Of a DNA stretch of 64,000 nt, positions 58,345 through 64,000 are shown one piece after another. Numbering within the stretch: the first letter of the stretch is position 1; each line of letters opens with the position of its first letter. This DNA comes from Owenia fusiformis (lineage: Eukaryota > Annelida > Polychaeta > Sabellida > Oweniidae). A program made the translations under genes and the position numbers. Where the stretch lies: positions 11,869,278 to 11,933,277 of the forward strand of contig CAIIXF020000008.1 in NCBI GenBank assembly GCA_903813345.2, read 5' to 3'. The notes beneath the pieces were generated by a model. It saw only the letters and a program-made list of their open reading frames with translations, had not been told where the DNA came from and made no database searches.

Positions 58345-59313
58345 GCAAAACAAGTATTTCCAATATTTCTTTGATAAATGATGATTTAGGACGTATTGGA
58401 GATTTTTAAAGCTCAAAGATAAACTTCCTTACATTTACGTTAGTTTTGATAATGGTACACTCAAGATTTTTTCTTACTCTTTTCACTTAAAGTGTTACTT
58501 CTTGCCCATAGATATTTGTCAGATTTTATGACGTTTTTTCATTAAAAATTCGACTTTTTGCTTTTTATATTCTGACACGTTTTAAATCAAAAATTACGCA
58601 AATTTCGAATTTGAGTTTGCTTATTTTAAAAAGGGTGTTCTCGTCTTTATTTTGATATGAAGAACGGGGTTAACGGTCTGTTTGCACTTGAAAATGCCGT
58701 TGAAGTATGATGTGAAAATCCATTGATCAATTCGCGTCATAACTCAACGAAACCTGAGACGTCTTTCTCAGAATTAACAAAATCGACTGCCCACATTGGA
58801 TCAATGGAGGGCTGGATAACCCAGTCAGTCATTCCTTCAATTAACAATAATTATTTGACTCCCAATAAGCTATATGTTTTCTGTTCATTATTTAGGGAAA
58901 GGATAACGTTACGTGTATGGTTAACAATTGCGAAAAGCCAATGTGCCCTGCCTTTAATGCACTACCTTCAAAAGTTTAACCTTATCCAGAAATGTATGCT
59001 TTTACTCATGATATATATATTATATAGCTTGCGTGCTTTTTGGTGATTTTGTGTGGTCCTGGGGAAGTTGTACATTCCCTGTGCATTCCTCACACCAGGG
59101 TCCCCACTTTTGTGGAGCTGTCAGATTCGTATTTTACTGTTGCCTTTTAATTAAACAGCTCTGGTCAATTCACCTAATATATTATAAATACTCATGCAAA
59201 CTGATCATATGATACTCATGACATTTAGCGGAATAAAAAGCAAATTGCAAACTAGGTTTGTCACGTTGCACAAACACTGGAATTTAACATCCTTCCTACG
59301 AAGCGAACCCTAA
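58345..59313. other. no feature identified
   Basis: AT-rich sequence with a 107-codon open frame (58723-59046) that shows no recognisable domain or splice context. Confidence 0.35.
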
Positions 59314-59846
59314 CACCCCAGTCACATTTGTCGTACGGCGGCCGTAACACCCCAGTCACATTTGTCGCACGGCGGCCGCAAGTCGACCGCAGAACAATTA
59401 AATCGGTGAATTTCTGCGGCGAGCGTAGAAAAACTCCGCTCGCCTTGCGGCCTCCATACGGCGTATCGAGTTTTTTACAGGCCGCAGGGTCGCCGTAGAA
59501 ATTATAACTCGGAGTTATAATATTTGTTCATTTCTGAGGTCCCCGTAGAAATCAACTGGCTCAACAAGACTGAATCATTATTTGTCAATGTTTCACGATC
59601 ACTTTTCATTTGATATTACATCCTAGTACTATGAATAACATTTATAAATTGTCCCGATGTAAATAAAATGAAAAAAGTATTATTTATCAACAGAAATTTA
59701 AAATTCACCGTGCGCAGGTGCAGCTGCCGTGGGAAATGTGACTGCAAAAGTATGAGAGCGCAGAAATTCCACGGCGAGCGTAGAAATGTTACTGGCCGCA
59801 GAAATGATAGACCGCAAGGTCGTCGTAGGATAATGTGACTGGGGTG
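59314..59846. mobile_element. TAA-flanked GC-rich foldback MITE
   Basis: TAA at 59311-59313 and 59847-59849; ends CACCCCAGTCACATTTGTCG and a GTGACTGGGGTG terminus. The left end, with its TAA, is repeated in tandem at 59345 onward. Arms contain ACGGCGGCCG, GGCGAGCGTAGAAA. Confidence 0.82.
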
Positions 59847-60289
59847 TAACTGTTGCATTTGTTTTGCTATCAAATGCCAAAAATGAAATTTTCAAACACT
59901 GAAGTATATAAACAACAGTATTGTAGAATAGCTGTTTTGCAATTATTTTTAACATATTTTTCTCTCTGAAATAAAAACTAAATAAGAAAAACAAATACAA
60001 TTCTAATTTATTCAGTGGTAACTAGAAATGTTAATCAAGAAAAACAATAGACATCCATAAACGATGTCGCATCTTGCATTGTTACAATACATACGCAATT
60101 TTCTTGTTAATCAATCAGAAACGTATAGAAATGAACACCAATTTGACGTCATCTAACGCCGCTGGTTGGCATTAGATAATGAAAATTCTGCAGGTAAAAT
60201 ATTATACGATCATTCAGAGTCATTAGAGAGCTTTCAATATAAGTTATTTGGTAAACGTGTATGTCAATTTGTACGTGTAAATGAAAATA

Positions 60290-60475
60290 CAGGGTGTTAC
60301 ATAACACAGCCTATTGGTGATAAATCTCCGGATGTAGGGCTTAATATAAAGATCAAATGTATATTTGTAACTTCTTGGTAAATTTTTGGTCTAAAATAAA
60401 ATGGGATGATATTTAAAAGTATAGGTCTATCTTATCTGAAATTGCTTTTGGCGGTGAACATTATGAAACACCCTG
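60290..60475. mobile_element. 186-bp TA-flanked MITE
   Basis: CAGGGTGTTACATAA at the left and TTATGAAACACCCTG at the right, both next to TA. Confidence 0.7.
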
Positions 60476-60589
60476 TACAAATACTGGAGTAGAGTTTGTT
60501 ATGCAACGAAATGGCTCGCATAATAGATAATAATATAAGTATCCCTCCTTGGTATCACGAAAAAGAACAATGAGCAAATGCGAACTGCA

Positions 60590-60905
60590 AATTACATGCT
60601 CACACGTTTTCAACAATAGTAATAGAATCCTAAAATGGCAGCACCAGCTAAATTGTTTAACAAAATGTTGTTTTCTTAGGCTTTTCCTCGAAAATGGGAA
60701 ATTGGGCACATTTTACCAGTTCATAAAAAGGGCGATTAATCTAATATATAAATTTCTGTCCAATAACGCTCCTTTGTTGTGTTCTAAAATAGATGGACGT
60801 ACGTATTATTTCAAAAGACTATTTGGCCATCTACTATCTAACGATCTATTCTACAATTACCTTCAAAGTGGTCATCTCCCAGGGCATAGTCCCTAGTCTC
60901 AATTA
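60590..60905 (+). pseudogene. decayed LINE reverse-transcriptase, 5' part
   Basis: Frameshifted traces of RT: a WKxGxxxPVxKKGD-like stretch near 60690-60740 and LQSGHLPGHSP near 60863-60890, matching the QSGFxPGHS motif of CR1/Jockey-type enzymes. Continues after the foldback at 61977. Confidence 0.6.
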
Positions 60906-60909
60906 TTCA

Positions 60910-61897
60910 AGGGGGGAGAAAGGCGTCCAATATTTTCGTCTGGTACAAACCGAGATACTCCGAAATTCACGAATCGAGTCAGATTTCTTTTTATTTACCA
61001 TTTCATTGACAACATATGCATTTATTATGCCATTTTCTTGTGTCTGGAGTAACACCGTCCGTTTATGAACTTGTTGACATTACCACGGAATATAACTGAT
61101 CATCTCAGTAAAAATGGTGACCTTACTCTGCGGAAATGGAGATAATGTTCCACAGCTATTTCTGAGGGCAATACAACAGCGCCCAGTCTCTAGAAAATAG
61201 GTTTTAAGCTTTTTAAAACCTCGATCAATAATTGGAACCGATTTCACTTATCAGTTACAGGTATTTTGGTTATACACGAACTGAGCATTAGTGTCGTTTG
61301 TAATATCTTCAAAGTATAGTTCACCAGTTGAAGACGACAAATTTAGCTTACAGTCAGCAAATTTTAGCTTTGAAATGATCGAAAAAAGAAAATTGACGAA
61401 ATTTATAGAAATACCGGATGAAATGAAAATGTACCGGACGCAAGCCATTCGGTATTAACAGGCTTGCGTCCAGTACATTTTTTATTTCGTCCAGTATTTC
61501 TAAAATTTCGTCATTTTTCTTTTATCGATCACTTTTAAGCTAATATTTGCAGATTGGAGGCTGTATCGTTAATTCATACACAAGAAAATTGCATATCTTG
61601 TCAATGAATGGTAAATAAAAAGAAATATAACTTGATTCGTGTATTTCCTGAAAAATCAAAATATTTCAGTGCTTAACCCCACATTACAGAAAAACTTGAT
61701 GGATTACTGTCATTTTATAAAAATTGGATGCTCACCAATGTACTGGGAATCTGATGAGCCTGTTTTTAGGAAAGGACACACTGTAAAACGATCACAGGCT
61801 ATCGAGTAAAATTACACCTACCTCTCTCTGGATCAAAAATGGAGGTCTTCGTCTAGTTGTACCAGACGAAAATACCCGACGCGTTTCTATCCCCTGT
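60910..61897. mobile_element. 988-bp foldback inserted in the decayed LINE
   Basis: AATATTTTCGTCTGGTACAA at the left and TTGTACCAGACGAAAATA at the right, outer ends AGGGG../..CCCCT. Centre arms meet at CCGGACGCAAGCC..GGCTTGCGTCCAG near 61450. Confidence 0.75.
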
Positions 61898-61911
61898 TAT
61901 TAAGTATTATT

Positions 61912-61976
61912 GATTTCTTTGAAACATAGGATAATTTTCCTTAGCATAGGAAATTATCCTATGTTTCAAAGAAACT
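61912..61976. repeat. near-perfect hairpin, ~27-bp arms
   Basis: TTTCTTTGAAACATAGGATA and its complement around an 8-base centre, immediately beside the foldback junction. Confidence 0.85.
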
Positions 61977-62330
61977 ATCAAATGAAGAAGAGTCTGGGGA
62001 AAATGTAATGGGGATTTGTTCAGATATCTTTGCTGCATTTGATACCTTACCTCATTCGACACTTCTACAAAAACTGAAATCTTATAATACTGGCGTTCCA
62101 CAAGGCTCTCTTTTAGGACCTTTACTTTTTTCTTATATATATAAACGACCTCCCAGAAAAGCAAATTTTATATTTACGCCGATAATACATTTCTATACTT
62201 ACCATATTCGAAGGCAAACCTTATTGGAAAGAACAAAATTTAACAATCTGATTATAATGCAATTTGCTTATGGTGTCAGACATGGAAAATGAATTTCAAA
62301 GTAACCAAAAGTAAAGACATTGTATTCTCG
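61977..62330 (+). pseudogene. decayed LINE reverse-transcriptase, 3' part
   Basis: Reads SDIFAAFDTLPHSTLLQKLK then SYNTGVPQGSLLGPLL. The usual ~45 residues between KLKSY and GVPQGS are deleted. Several frameshifts follow. Same direction as 60590-60905. Confidence 0.75.
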
Positions 62331-62514
62331 AACCCAAGAAAATGTGCTCATGACCTAATATTGGAAACGGCACGCAAGTTGATCAGCAAAATCATTTAAG
62401 GCTTAATTCTACATAAAAAAAACTCTCTTTCCACCAACACATCACAGAGCTCACTAAAAGGATTGACAACTGAATAAAGCATATTTGTTGATTAGACTTT
62501 TTCCCTTCTTTGAT

Positions 62515-62600
62515 GAAAGCTGGGCGGCGCAATCAGTTAAAGCGCTGAGTTTTAGGCCGGGAGTTAAGCGTTCTTTAACTGCGAAAGAGTGGGTTCTGAT
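62515..62600 (+). other. degenerate tRNA-derived (SINE-like) sequence
   Basis: Box A-like GGCGCAATCAGTTAAAGCGC and box B-like GTGGGTTCTGATAG at approximately tRNA spacing. Stems are imperfect. Confidence 0.35.
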
Positions 62601-64000
62601 AGTGAAAAGTAAGAATCTGATATTCCTTTTACAAGTTGCTGCCACAAATCTCTACATATTGTAATCACCTCATAATACAAAATGCAATGTTTCAGTGGAA
62701 CTCAATTGATAGTACTATGGACAAATAACCTGGAGCTAGAGCGAAAACAATATGAAGACTTTGTCAATGATGACGTTCTAGAGTCGTCGATTCACTGTTT
62801 ATATCGGCAAAGAACTCCACAATAGCAAGTTACAATTACTACAATTTATTGTTCAGTATTAAACTCAAATAACCTACAAATAAACATACTTGGCATAGGG
62901 AATACATCCACTACGACATTAGCTATACGAAACCGTTTGCGAGGTGAAGACAATATAATTTCTCCTCGTGATAGGCTAAAGTATACATCAAAAGTTATAT
63001 AATGAATATATAAGATATAATGAACAATATAAAAGGTTAACGTTTACTCCAGAACTTATATATACAACAAGGAGAACTTATATACTATAAGGAAAACTGG
63101 AAAGCTTATGTATAATATAAGAATATGTATTATAAAACATCTCCTCTCAAACAATATGAAGATATGTTAAAAATCTTTGGGGTAAGCCCAAAAAAAACTT
63201 TTACCACCATCAGTACATTTACCAGTAGATAGATATCGAACATGCACACTAAGTAGGACTAGGGACATCTTGAAGTCTAGCAACTGTCATGACATATTGT
63301 TTCAAAATGAAAAAGTTATGGTTGTTATGGTAATAGAAGTTGGGGGTATGTGGAGCAGTGTCACAATTGTGTTTTATAATTCTTTTTCCTGCTCATAATA
63401 TCTTGGGACTCCATCATTTGTTCCGATTTTACTTCAAATTATGTATCACAACAACATAAGGATTAGTACGGTAGCATTATTTGGTCATTTGACATTACTA
63501 TTGTTATCCAGTATTATGTATTTCCCACCATTATATAAACATACATGGTGCCTTCTTGACCGGAAATTAAAAGACTTGACCAAACCAATGCTGTCCATCT
63601 CTCAGATTGCTGACAACATTGGGTTCCAGCCCAGTCTCATATTTATCTTGAACGTCTACCAAATATTGCTTTCAGATATTCATTAATGTAGAAATTTAAC
63701 ATGATATTATCAGGGGAATATGGGCCAAAAAAGGTACAAAAAGATTTAATGTCAAGACATTCAATTGTAAGATTTGTTTTCTTTGCTCTGTGAATATGTG
63801 CGTTGTAGAGGTTCACCATTGGCTTTCCTTTTAATCCAGGGACCTTTTTTCTGAGCACTTATATATTTGTTCTTTGATTATAATGATTAGTGACACTACA
63901 TAGTTCTGATATGTATCAATGATATCATTACATATTGATTATACTAAAGAGAATACTATGGCAGCAAGAACACAATATTGAGCAAAACAAAACATTGATA
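62601..64000. other. no gene identified to the right edge
   Basis: AT-rich. Contains a degraded relative of the 49218-49433 MITE core at 63315-63360. Short open frames at 63441-63858 show nothing recognisable. Confidence 0.35.

Noticed and set aside
58723-59046. 107-codon frame as a gene
   Set aside because: No domain, no splice signals and no similarity that I can see.
60166-60381. 71-codon frame beside a MITE
   Set aside because: Its second half runs into the TA-flanked element at 60290-60475.

Overview
This is a stretch of an AT-rich animal (metazoan) nuclear genome, rich in transposons and inverted repeats. The evidence is GT..AG introns, a 17-exon K+-dependent Na+/Ca2+ exchanger gene of an animal family, non-LTR retrotransposons, mariner and Helitron remnants, and many foldback/MITE elements. 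There are no prokaryotic operons, rRNAs or CRISPR arrays. The repeat load and gene content suggest a marine invertebrate, but the species or phylum cannot be fixed from the sequence alone.

Layout. (1) 1-11.8 kb, minus strand: a tandem duplication of a gene for an unrecognised polytopic membrane protein. The right-hand copy is complete: exon 1 is 9881-10442 and exon 2 is 5088-7075, joining in phase to 849 aa. It has a signal peptide, a ~260-aa N-terminal ectodomain and about ten membrane segments. The left-hand copy shows only exon 1 (1191-1752); the rest lies off the left edge. A 42-bp minisatellite lies upstream of both copies. (2) 12.5-24.4 kb: an 11.9-kb insertion with 1.34-kb inverted termini, lying inside a mariner-type element and flanked by a 4-bp AATT duplication. 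It carries nested foldback elements and a 5'-truncated LINE. (3) 24.8 kb, minus strand: a lone first exon resembling the Cupin_5/DUF985 family, with no visible continuation. (4) 28.4-29.8 kb: a TTA-flanked foldback element ending ~320 bp before the exchanger start codon. (5) 30.2-53.2 kb, plus strand: a complete SLC24A (NCKX3/4/5-type) gene, 17 exons, 617 aa, with repeats in many introns. (6) 53.2-64 kb: no convincing host gene. This part holds palindromes, a 1.4-kb inverted repeat, a Helitron fragment, a further TAA-flanked foldback element and a decayed LINE split by another foldback.

The most unusual signal is a set of foldback elements flanked by 3-bp TTA/TAA duplications. Most have GC-rich short-repeat arrays in their arms, and one insertion is proven by the empty site in the paralogous gene copy. 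Two of them carry short exon-like reading frames in their cores.

All coordinates and splice sites were read by eye. Splice phases were checked by arithmetic across both spliced genes. No database or alignment search was run.
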